Part shown: piece by piece, positions 1 to 6,567 of the stretch
How positions within the stretch are numbered: position 1 is the first letter of the stretch
How the letters are laid out: every line of letters starts with the position of its first letter
Program-made: the position numbers and the translations under genes
The notes under the pieces: generated by a model
Seen by the model: the letters and a program-made list of their open reading frames with translations, nothing else
Told to the model about the DNA's origin: nothing
Databases searched by the model: none
Assembly: GCA_016874875.1 (NCBI GenBank)
Contig: VGTA01000024.1
Span: forward strand, 1 to 13,609
Length of the DNA stretch: 13,609 nucleotides
Direction: 5' to 3'
Source of the DNA: Deltaproteobacteria bacterium
GTDB taxonomy: Bacteria > Myxococcota_A > Bradymonadia > UBA7976 > VGTA01

Positions 1-3000
1 AAACGTCGTGAACTCCACCACCACCCCCACCGAGTCGCTCGCCGTGAAGCTGCCGCCGAAGAGGGTGGTGATGTGGCCGTCTGAGAGCGCGTCGAGGTTG
101 AGGTTCCCCGACCCGTCGAGCGCCACGCCGTTCACCGCGCCGCGCGACGTGCTGAGGTTGACGGTGGAGTTGGTGGTGAGCGCGTAGGTGGCGGTGCCCG
201 TGCGCGCCGAGTTGGGGGTGGTGATCTGCAGGTCGACGCCCGGGTCCACCCCGCCGGCGAAGATCGCCGCGTGGGCGCTGAGGTCGATGGTCTTGGTGGC
301 GTTGCCCGCCGTGGAGATGTCCACCGTGGCGGAGCCGCCCGCCCCCGTCAGGGTGACGCGCGCCGGGTCGAGGTTCACCGTAAAGGAGTCCGCGTTGCCC
401 GACGTGGAGTTGGCGATGTTGAGGCGCAGGCCCGCCAGATTCCCCAGCGCCGAGAACGCCGCCGCCCCGAGGTCGATGTTGGTGCCGGTCGCCACGTTGC
501 TCACGGTGGCCACGCCGTCGGTGATGCTCACGGTCAGGTTGGATTCAACCGTCACCGTCAGATTCTTGTCCCCGGCGAGTCCCTCGTAGGTGGACGTGGA
601 GGTGTTGACGGCGACGCTGAAGGTGGCGTCGTCGTTGCTCGCCGCTGAGGCGGTGGCGGCGGCGCCGCCGAGGAAGGTGGCGCTCAGGGTCTGGTCGCCC
701 TGCGCGCCGTTGTAGGTCCCCACGAGGCTGGTGGGGTTGCCGTCGGTGACGGTGTCGGCGGTCAGCGCGGCGCTGGTGCCCGTGAAGGCGACGCCGAGGG
801 TCTGGTTGCCAAAGTTGCCTGTGTAGGTGCCGGTCACCGAGGCGACGCCGGCGTCGTCCACCCCGTTGGCGCCGTTGGTCGCCTGCGCGATGGAGCTGTT
901 GGTGGTGCTCGCGAAGGTGAAGGAGAAATCGCGGTCCTCGAGGGCGTTGTTGTAGAGGGCGCCCGCGGAGAGCGCCATGGTGGCGCTGTCGACGATCCCG
1001 TCGCTCGTGCGCCCAAAGGTGAGCGGGGTGAAGGCCTCGTTGAAGGTGATGGTGAGGCCCGGGTCGATGGTGTTGACCTGCCCCGCGCGCACGTTGGTGA
1101 GGTCCGCGGTCTGCACCACGGCGTTTGAGGAGTTGACGAGCTCCACGCGCAGCGTCCCTGAGCCCGCCACGGTGCCCGCGGCGTTGCCGATCACCACGGG
1201 GGTCAGCTCAGACACCCGGACGCTCAGGTCGCGGTTTCGGTCAAAGGCGTTGGGGTCGAGGTTGAGCGTGAAGCTGCCGTTGTAGCCGAGCAGGGCGCCG
1301 GAGAGGGTGGCGGCGGTGCCGGTGCCCGCGACGCTGCTGGTGCCGAGGGAGGCGAGCGGACTCGACACCTCGAGGCGCGTGGCGGCGCTGGCGTTGGCGA
1401 TGGTGAAGGTGACGCCCTCGCCCACCGTGAACGTGCCCACGCGCGCCAGCGTGGAGCCCAGCACGGTGCCGCCGATGCTGTACTCGAGGACGGCGGCGTC
1501 GCCCGTGTTGACCTCGCCGGCGGCCAGCACGCGCCCCTCGGTGGTCACGCGCACCTGGGCGGTGGCGTCGTTGAGGTTGCCCGTGTAGGCGCCCCCAAAG
1601 ACAAAGTTGGGGCTGTTGTAGTCGGCGGCGCTGTCGCCGTAGTTGTCGTTGCCGGCGAGCGACACGCTGTTGCTGGTGGCGCCGATGGTGGGCGTGCTCG
1701 CCTGCACGTGGAAGCTGATGCCGTCGGCGAGGCTGATGGTGCCGGCGTTGAGCACCTGCGGGCCCACGATCTGCACCCCTTCAAACAAGACTCTGTACTG
1801 CGCCAGCCCCGTCCGCCCCGCCGTCGTCACGTCGAGGGTGTAGGTGCCGCTGCCGCGCTCCCCAAAGTAGTCGAGCGTGCTCGACGCGAGGGTGACGTCG
1901 AGGCCCGTCGAGTCGTAGGAGGAGGCGTTCCCCGAGGCGCTGACCACGGCGCCGCTGGCGAGGCTAAAGGAGCGCGCCATGGGCGTGAACTCCACAGAGA
2001 GCCCATCGCCGATGCTGTAGGGCGCGCCCACGGCGGCGGCCACGCTGAAGGCGGCGCCCACGGGGGTGGCGACGCCGCCCACCACGTCAAACACCTGCAG
2101 CGTGGCGGCGTTGATGCCCTGGGTGTAGCCGGTGTTGATGACCCGAATCTCTTTGGATTTGTCGATGTCGCCCGTGTAGGTGCCCGTGATCACCACCCCG
2201 GAGCCGGCGGGATTCTGCGTGATCACCTGCGAGTAGTTGGTGGTGTTGGTCTGCGAGACGCTCTGCCCGCGCGGCGTGGCGCCAAAGGTCAGGGTGATGT
2301 TCTCGCCCGTCTGGTGAAAGAGCGAGCCGAGCGTCACCGTCCCCGTGAGCGTCACCCCCGACACCACCAGCTCCTCGACGCCGGTGTCGAGGACCGTGGA
2401 GTAGATGTCGCCCACCGCCTTGATCGCCTCGTCGGTGGAGCCCGGACTCGTCACGAGAATCCTGTAGCTGCGGTCCGCGCCCTCATCGTAGAGCCCCGTC
2501 GCCGTCACGGCGCCCGTGACGCCGTTGTTCGACTGCCCCGTGGCGCCCGTGAAGTACTCCATGCCCGCGGTGTGCGACGTCGCGTAGGGGCCGTTCACCT
2601 CCGTGAAGTCGAAATCCTCCACGGGGGTGGTCTCGCTCCCCGTCTCGCGGGCGATTCGGAGCTGCGCGACGCCGTAGCCGCCCGCGCGAATCACCTGCAC
2701 CACCACGTCCTGGTGGTCATCGCCGCGGTTGAACTCGCCGCCCACCGCCACCTTGTCTGTGTAGGACTGGAATCTCGACGTGACGCTCTGGATGCTGCCA
2801 AAGAAGTTAGTGGCGACCTCGTCGAGGTTGACGAGGGCGGGGTTGGTGCTCTTGAGGACGTCACCCTTGAGGTTGGTCTCGTCGCCCGAGGTGTCGGCCA
2901 TGCCCACGGCGAGCATGGTGAACATGTCGCTGTAGTGGATCTGGATGTTGCGGCCGTCCTCCGCCACAAACGAGAGCTGCCCATAGGCGTCGAGCTCCGC

Positions 3001-3888
3001 CTTCACGCCCGTCTTGGTGTAGAGGCTGTTGATGGCGTCGCGGAGGTGGCCCGTGGAGTCAAAGTCGTCGATGTGGAACCCGGCGAGCTTCTCGCCGTTG
3101 ATCGAGAAGTAGTGCGTCTCGTTGAGGTCAAAGGCGCTGATGGCGCGGTTGGCGGTGACGCGCGTCTCCCCCACGCGCGCCGTCACCCCCGTCGCCGACG
3201 ACACGGAGTTGATGGCGCGCGCCTTGGCGATCGCGGACCCCGACCCGTAGGAGAACGAGAGCGAGTCGTCGGTGTCGGTGGTGGCGCGAATCGCCACGCC
3301 GTTGATCGTGAGCTCGCCCGCCCCGAGGTCGCTGAGGTACACGCCGCGGCGGTCGGACGTGTAGGACGCCTTGCGCGTGAGCTCCTGGGTGTCCACCTTG
3401 ACGAGGTCGAGGCTGAGCGCCTTGGCGCCCGCGGTCTGGTCCACGAACACCTCAATGGAGCGCGCCGAGCCGTCGAGCAGCCCGATGCCGTTGAACTTGG
3501 TCTGCTCCACCGCCTTGTCGATGAGCGCCACCATCTGCAGGGCCTCCTGCTGCAGCGCGTCGCGGTCCGCCGCGCTGTAGGTCTCGTTGGCCGCCTGCAC
3601 CCCGAGCTCGCGCAGGCGCTGCAGGGCGCCGCTGATCTGCCCGAGGGCGCCGTCGAGGGTCTGCGACAGCGAGAGGCCGTCGTTGAGGTTGCGGATGCTC
3701 TGGCGGAGCCCGCGCTGCTGCGCCTCCGCGAGGATGGTGGAGCCCAGCCGCCCCGGGTCATCCGCCGCCATGCCGACCCGCACCCCCGACGAGAGCCGGC
3801 GGAGGGTCTCAGAGAGGGTCCCTTGGGTCTGGTTGAGGGAGCGCATGGTGCGCAGGGCGTTTACGGAGGAGTTAATCGTCAGTGCCAT
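1..3888 (-). CDS. fliC: Giant flagellin, N-terminal and central part (C-terminus outside window)
   Basis: Flagellin polymerises outside the cell to form the flagellar filament. The first 140 residues are classical D0/D1 sequence: MALTINSSVNALRTMRSL, then RRLSSGVRVG, AADDPGRLG (usually AKDDAAGL), IRNLNDGLSLSQT, LQRLRELGVQAANET around 89-103 (the TLR5-recognised helix in enterobacterial flagellins) and EQTKFNGIGLLDGS ending at 141. The frame then continues without a stop to the window edge, 1296 codons in all. Ordinary flagellins have about 270-550 residues, and here the C-terminal D1/D0 helices have not yet begun. Residues from about 150 on are Gly/Thr/Ser/Asn/Val-rich, low in Lys and Cys, with recurring G-T-Y-x-G motifs, as expected for surface-exposed D2/D3 insertions. 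Start ATG at 3888 has GAGG seven bases upstream (3896-3899). It is monocistronic or first in its unit, 144 bases downstream of the amidase gene. FlgL is unlikely because the N-terminus is of FliC type. Confidence 0.9.
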   Translation of the reverse strand, partial: MALTINSSVNALRTMRSLNQTQGTLSETLRRLSSGVRVGMAADDPGRLGSTILAEAQQRGLRQSIRNLNDGLSLSQTLDGALGQISGALQRLRELGVQAANETYSAADRDALQQEALQMVALIDKAVEQTKFNGIGLLDGSARSIEVFVDQTAGAKALSLDLVKVDTQELTRKASYTSDRRGVYLSDLGAGELTINGVAIRATTDTDDSLSFSYGSGSAIAKARAINSVSSATGVTARVGETRVTANRAISAFDLNETHYFSINGEKLAGFHIDDFDSTGHLRDAINSLYTKTGVKAELDAYGQLSFVAEDGRNIQIHYSDMFTMLAVGMADTSGDETNLKGDVLKSTNPALVNLDEVATNFFGSIQSVTSRFQSYTDKVAVGGEFNRGDDHQDVVVQVIRAGGYGVAQLRIARETGSETTPVEDFDFTEVNGPYATSHTAGMEYFTGATGQSNNGVTGAVTATGLYDEGADRSYRILVTSPGSTDEAIKAVGDIYSTVLDTGVEELVVSGVTLTGTVTLGSLFHQTGENITLTFGATPRGQSVSQTNTTNYSQVITQNPAGSGVVITGTYTGDIDKSKEIRVINTGYTQGINAATLQVFDVVGGVATPVGAAFSVAAAVGAPYSIGDGLSVEFTPMARSFSLASGAVVSASGNASSYDSTGLDVTLASSTLDYFGERGSGTYTLDVTTAGRTGLAQYRVLFEGVQIVGPQVLNAGTISLADGISFHVQASTPTIGATSNSVSLAGNDNYGDSAADYNSPNFVFGGAYTGNLNDATAQVRVTTEGRVLAAGEVNTGDAAVLEYSIGGTVLGSTLARVGTFTVGEGVTFTIANASAATRLEVSSPLASLGTSSVAGTGTAATLSGALLGYNGSFTLNLDPNAFDRNRDLSVRVSELTPVVIGNAAGTVAGSGTLRVELVNSSNAVVQTADLTNVRAGQVNTIDPGLTITFNEAFTPLTFGRTSDGIVDSATMALSAGALYNNALEDRDFSFTFASTTNSSIAQATNGANGVDDAGVASVTGTYTGNFGNQTLGVAFTGTSAALTADTVTDGNPTSLVGTYNGAQGDQTLSATFLGGAAATASAASNDDATFSVAVNTSTSTYEGLAGDKNLTVTVESNLTVSITDGVATVSNVATGTNIDLGAAAFSALGNLAGLRLNIANSTSGNADSFTVNLDPARVTLTGAGGSATVDISTAGNATKTIDLSAHAAIFAGGVDPGVDLQITTPNSARTGTATYALTTNSTVNLSTSRGAVNGVALDGSGNLNLDALSDGHITTLFGGSFTASDSVGVVVEFTTF

Positions 3889-3918
3889 GCGGGCGCCTCG
3901 GTCCGTGAGCGGGGGGGA

Positions 3919-3932
3919 GACTCGCGCGAGTC
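3919..3932. repeat. Perfect 14-base palindrome in flagellin leader
   Basis: GACTCGCGCGAGTC reads identically on both strands. Its inner edge is 31 bases upstream of the flagellin ATG. The neighbouring GCGCGAGAGT (3936-3945) is an imperfect second half-site. It could be an operator for a dimeric regulator or an mRNA hairpin near the ribosome site. No regulator can be named from the sequence. Confidence 0.4.
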
Positions 3933-3982
3933 CATGCGCGAGAGTTGCGCGGGGGCAGGAGAGAGCTTCGGTGGTTGTTTGA

Positions 3983-3998
3983 CACATTTGACGAGCCA
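3983..3998 (-). promoter_or_regulatory. Weak sigma-54-like promoter element upstream of flagellin
   Basis: Read on the minus strand, the sequence is TGGCTCG-TCAA-ATGTG. The sigma-54 -24/-12 consensus is TGGCACG-N4-TTGC. The -24 half matches at six of seven bases, but the -12 half is poor (ATGT for TTGC). It would place transcription start about 80 bases before the flagellin ATG. Sigma-54 commonly drives flagellar genes, which makes the site plausible. No sigma-28 box (TAAA-N15-GCCGATAA) was seen. The match is too weak for confident assignment. Confidence 0.25.
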
Positions 3999-4032
3999 AC
4001 ACAAGCCTCGCCGCGCGCTCAGGAGGGGGCGC

Positions 4033-4899
4033 TCAGAGCCTCCTGTGCGCCCGCACGGGGATCGCGGCGCGGACCTGCGCCACGCGGGCGAGGTCCACCT
4101 CCGCGTAGCACACGCCCTCCCCCTGCCCCGCGTCCGCCGCCACGCAGCCCCAGGGGTCCACCACCAGGCTGTGCCCGTAGCTCTGGCGGCGGCCCTCGGC
4201 GTCGTGCTGGCCCCACTGCCCGGGGGCGAGGATCCAGGCCTGACACTCGATGGCGCGCGCCCGGAGCAGGGCGTGCCAGTGGTCTTTGCCTGTGGTCAGC
4301 GTGAAGGCAGAGGGGACTAAGATCACATCCGCCCCCCGGTCCACGAGGGCGCGGTAGAGCTCGGGGAAGCGGAGGTCGTAGCAGACGCTCAGCCCGAGGC
4401 GCCCGAGGGGCGTGGTCGCCACCACCACCTCGTCGCCGGGCGCCACCGTGTCGGATTCCCGAATCGACACCGCGCCCGCCCCGCCCCCCACGTCCACATC
4501 AAAGAGGTGGATCTTGCGATAGCGCGCCAGCTGCGCGCCGTCGGGTCCAAAGAGGACGCTGGTGTTATAGCAGCGCGCGGGGTCCACCGCGCCGCCGGGC
4601 AGGAGGCGGCGCTCGGCGAGGGAGCCGAGGAGGAGGTGGACCTTGAGCTCCGCGGCTAGCGCCGAGAAGCGCGCGCAGCTCACCGCCAGCGGGTCCCCCG
4701 CGTCGAGGGGCTCGGCGCGCTCCACCTTGTGGAACTGCGGGCCGAGGAGCGGCGTGGCCTCAGGGGTGGCGATGAGCGCCGCCCCCCGCGCCGCCGCGCG
4801 GCGGATGAGGCGCTCGGCGCGGTCGAGGTTGCCCTGGGTGTCCTCGGTGGAGCGGAGCTGCACGCAGGCGGCGAGGTAAGGGGCGGGGGCGGAACTCAT
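4033..4899 (-). CDS. Nitrilase-superfamily amidase, Nit1 / deaminated-glutathione amidase type
   Basis: A 288-residue cytosolic carbon-nitrogen hydrolase of normal family length. The Glu-Lys-Cys triad is complete: E47 in ATPEATPL, K129 in RYRKIHLFD and C173 in SVCYDLRFPELYR. Further family marks are YNTSVLFGPDG (111-121), the LRARAIECQ helix (212-220), SYGHSLVVDPWG (240-251) and the C-terminal VRAAIPVRAHRR. The SYGHS-x-VVDPWG block and the HRR tail fit the Nit1/Nit2 branch. Nit1 hydrolyses deaminated glutathione, a by-product made by transaminases; Nit2 (omega-amidase) is the alternative. The branch assignment is by motif memory, not alignment. Start ATG 4899 overlaps the desulfurase stop by four bases (ATGA), with GGAG ten bases upstream (4910-4913). 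The frame stays open further upstream but lies inside the desulfurase gene. It is the last gene of the putative four-gene operon. Confidence 0.92.
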   Translation of the reverse strand: MSSAPAPYLAACVQLRSTEDTQGNLDRAERLIRRAAARGAALIATPEATPLLGPQFHKVERAEPLDAGDPLAVSCARFSALAAELKVHLLLGSLAERRLLPGGAVDPARCYNTSVLFGPDGAQLARYRKIHLFDVDVGGGAGAVSIRESDTVAPGDEVVVATTPLGRLGLSVCYDLRFPELYRALVDRGADVILVPSAFTLTTGKDHWHALLRARAIECQAWILAPGQWGQHDAEGRRQSYGHSLVVDPWGCVAADAGQGEGVCYAEVDLARVAQVRAAIPVRAHRRL

Positions 4900-6086
4900 A
4901 GCGGCATCACTCCGGCGGGCGGCGGGGGAGGGGCGCCCTCCGCGCCGAGGAGCGCGAGGGCGCGGGTGATCTCGGAGGGGGTGGTGTAGCGCCCCACGCT
5001 GAGGCGCGCCACGCGCGACGCCTCCTCGGGGGTCAGCCCGATGGCCAAGAGCGCCTCGCTCGGCGCCCCCCGCCCGCTCTGGCACGCCGCCCCCTGCGAA
5101 AACATCACCACCCCGCCCCACGCGGCGCTGAGGCGCTCAAAGAGCGCCGGCGGGCAGGTGAGACTCAGGGCGTGGGGGAGGCGCGGGGCGGCGGCGCAGT
5201 TGAGGCGCGCGCCCTGCGCCTCTAGGCCTGCGCGCAGGCGCGCCGCGAGGGCGGCGAGGGCGGCGGGCTCCCCGGCGGCGAGCGCCTCGCGCGCGAGCGC
5301 CGCCGCCACGCCGAGTCCCACCGCCTGGTGCGTGGCCACGGTCCCGGGGCGCAGCCCGCGCTCCTGCCCGCCCCCCCACAGCGACGGCGGCAGCTCTAGG
5401 CGCGGGCGGCGCGCGTCCTGGCGCACGTAGAGCGCCCCCGACCCCTTGGGCCCATAGAGCTTGTGCGCCGAGAGCGACAGCAGGTCCACGTCGAGGTCCG
5501 CGAGCGAGAGCGGCTCCTTGCCCACGCTCTGCGCCGCGTCCACGTGGACGAGGCACGACGGGTGCGCGCGCCGGCGCGCCAGCGCCGCCACCTCCGCCAC
5601 GGGCTGCAGCGTGGCGAGCTCGTTGTGGGCGCGCAGGAGGCTGACGAGGCGCGTCTGGGGGGTGAGCGCCGCGGCGAGGGCGTCGAGGTCCACGAGGCCG
5701 TCCGGGGTGAGGCCCACCAGGGTGACGGCGTGCCCTCGGCGCGCGAGCTCGCGCAGGGGGCCGAGGGTGGCGGCGTGCTCCGCCACCGCGCTCACCACGT
5801 GCGCGCGCCCCCCCCCCTCCTCCGCCAGCGCCGCCGCCCCAAAGAGGGCGATGTGACTCGCCTCGGTGGCGCCGCTGGTGAGGGTGAAGCGCTGCGGGCG
5901 CGCCCCGAGCAGGGCGGCGAGCGCCCCGCGCGCGTCCTCCACCCGCTCCCGCGCCCGCCAGCCGAGCGCGTGGGCGCTGCTCGGGTTGCCGTAGTCCCGC
6001 TCGAGCGCCTCGCGCATGGCGGCCACCACCTCCGGGGCGCAGGGGGTGGTGGCGAGGTGGTCGAGGTAGATGAGCGGGGCGCTCAC
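4896..6086 (-). CDS. Cysteine desulfurase, class V aminotransferase fold (NifS/IscS-like)
   Basis: A 396-residue PLP enzyme, close to IscS/NifS length. These enzymes take sulfur from L-cysteine as an enzyme persulfide for Fe-S clusters, thiolated tRNA or other acceptors. Landmarks are YLDHLATTP (7-15), YGNPSSAHALG (32-42), TSGATEASHIAL (70-81), H104 stacking on PLP, HVDAAQS (181-187) with D183 and Q186, the PLP lysine K209 in SLSAHKLYGPKG, the catalytic-loop cysteine C335 in SQGAACQSG, and RLSVGRYTT (361-369). The usual NNEiGxxQ motif reads HNELATLQ (154-161): the second Asn and the Gln are kept, while the first Asn and the Gly are changed. The tail ends in a proline run (386-390). The start is GTG 6086, because the next in-frame ATG would delete the N-terminal motif. 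GTG overlaps the MerR stop by four bases. No IscU/SufE partner is seen, so its sulfur acceptor is unknown. Confidence 0.93.
   Translation of the reverse strand: MSAPLIYLDHLATTPCAPEVVAAMREALERDYGNPSSAHALGWRARERVEDARGALAALLGARPQRFTLTSGATEASHIALFGAAALAEEGGGRAHVVSAVAEHAATLGPLRELARRGHAVTLVGLTPDGLVDLDALAAALTPQTRLVSLLRAHNELATLQPVAEVAALARRRAHPSCLVHVDAAQSVGKEPLSLADLDVDLLSLSAHKLYGPKGSGALYVRQDARRPRLELPPSLWGGGQERGLRPGTVATHQAVGLGVAAALAREALAAGEPAALAALAARLRAGLEAQGARLNCAAAPRLPHALSLTCPPALFERLSAAWGGVVMFSQGAACQSGRGAPSEALLAIGLTPEEASRVARLSVGRYTTPSEITRALALLGAEGAPPPPPAGVMPL
5808..5817. repeat. Ten-base C/G homopolymer inside the desulfurase gene
   Basis: Ten consecutive C on the plus strand (ten G in the sense strand) encode the Gly stretch EEGGGR at residues 89-94. 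Runs of this length are prone to slippage, and a one-base change would truncate the enzyme after about a quarter of its length. There is no direct evidence that it varies. Confidence 0.9.
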
Positions 6087-6544
6087 CGCGACGGCTCTAT
6101 CACGCCGCGGATGAGGGTGGGCGCCGCCTCAAGCGAGCGCGCGCAGCCCACGCAGCCCTCCGTGGGCGCGGCCTCCGAGGGGCACTCGTGGCACCCCTCG
6201 ATAAAGGAGAGGCTCTCGGCGAGCTCGCGCTCCACCCCCTGCAGGCGAGCGATGGCGTCGCGCACCCCCGCGAGCTTGTCGCGATAGAGCGCCTCGAGCG
6301 CGCGCATGCCCTCCGGCGCCGTGGGCTGCGCCCCCCAGGACGCCAGCAGGGCCTGAATCTCCCCGAGGCTGCACCCGAGCGCCTTGAGCCGCTGGATGTA
6401 CTCGAGGCGCGTGCGCTGCGACTCGCTGTAGAGGCGAAACCCGCCCTCGGTGCGCGCGCTCGGCTTGAGGAGGCCGCGCTCCTCGTAGAGGCGCAGGGCG
6501 CGCGGGGTGACGCGCCCCTCCTCGGCGAGCGCGCTGATCTTCAT
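6083..6544 (-). CDS. MerR-family transcriptional regulator with C-terminal cysteine cluster
   Basis: From ATG 6544 this is a 153-residue regulator. The N-terminal winged helix-turn-helix is typical: MKISALAEE, then VTPRALRLYEERGLL, then EGGFRLYS, followed by YIQRLKALGCSLGEIQALL. A long helix (about 80-115) is the usual dimerisation coiled coil. The tail carries four cysteines, CHEC and CVGC, in the spacing CX2C-X9-CX2C. This is neither the SoxR [2Fe-2S] spacing (CX2CXCX5C) nor the two-cysteine CueR/ZntR type. It could hold zinc, iron or an Fe-S cluster, or act as a thiol switch. The start is uncertain: ATG 6544 gives the standard family N-terminus with GGAGG eleven bases upstream. GTG 6571 would add nine residues and give a four-base overlap with the NERD gene. 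The stop overlaps the desulfurase GTG by four bases. By analogy to IscR it probably controls its own operon, but this is inference. Confidence 0.88.
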   Translation of the reverse strand: MKISALAEEGRVTPRALRLYEERGLLKPSARTEGGFRLYSESQRTRLEYIQRLKALGCSLGEIQALLASWGAQPTAPEGMRALEALYRDKLAGVRDAIARLQGVERELAESLSFIEGCHECPSEAAPTEGCVGCARSLEAAPTLIRGVIEPSR

Positions 6545-6567
6545 GCCCCCCCCCGCCTCCGCGCCGC

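Noticed and set aside
1708..4320. Plus-strand open frame of 870 codons opposite the flagellin
   Set aside because: It is exactly antisense to the flagellin frame, and its translation is His/Arg/Val/Gly-rich without any domain. High GC makes such antisense frames common.
4900..5121. N-terminal extension of the nitrilase-family frame
   Set aside because: It is Gly/Arg-rich and lies wholly inside the desulfurase coding sequence. ATG 4899 fits the family length and the overlap pattern.
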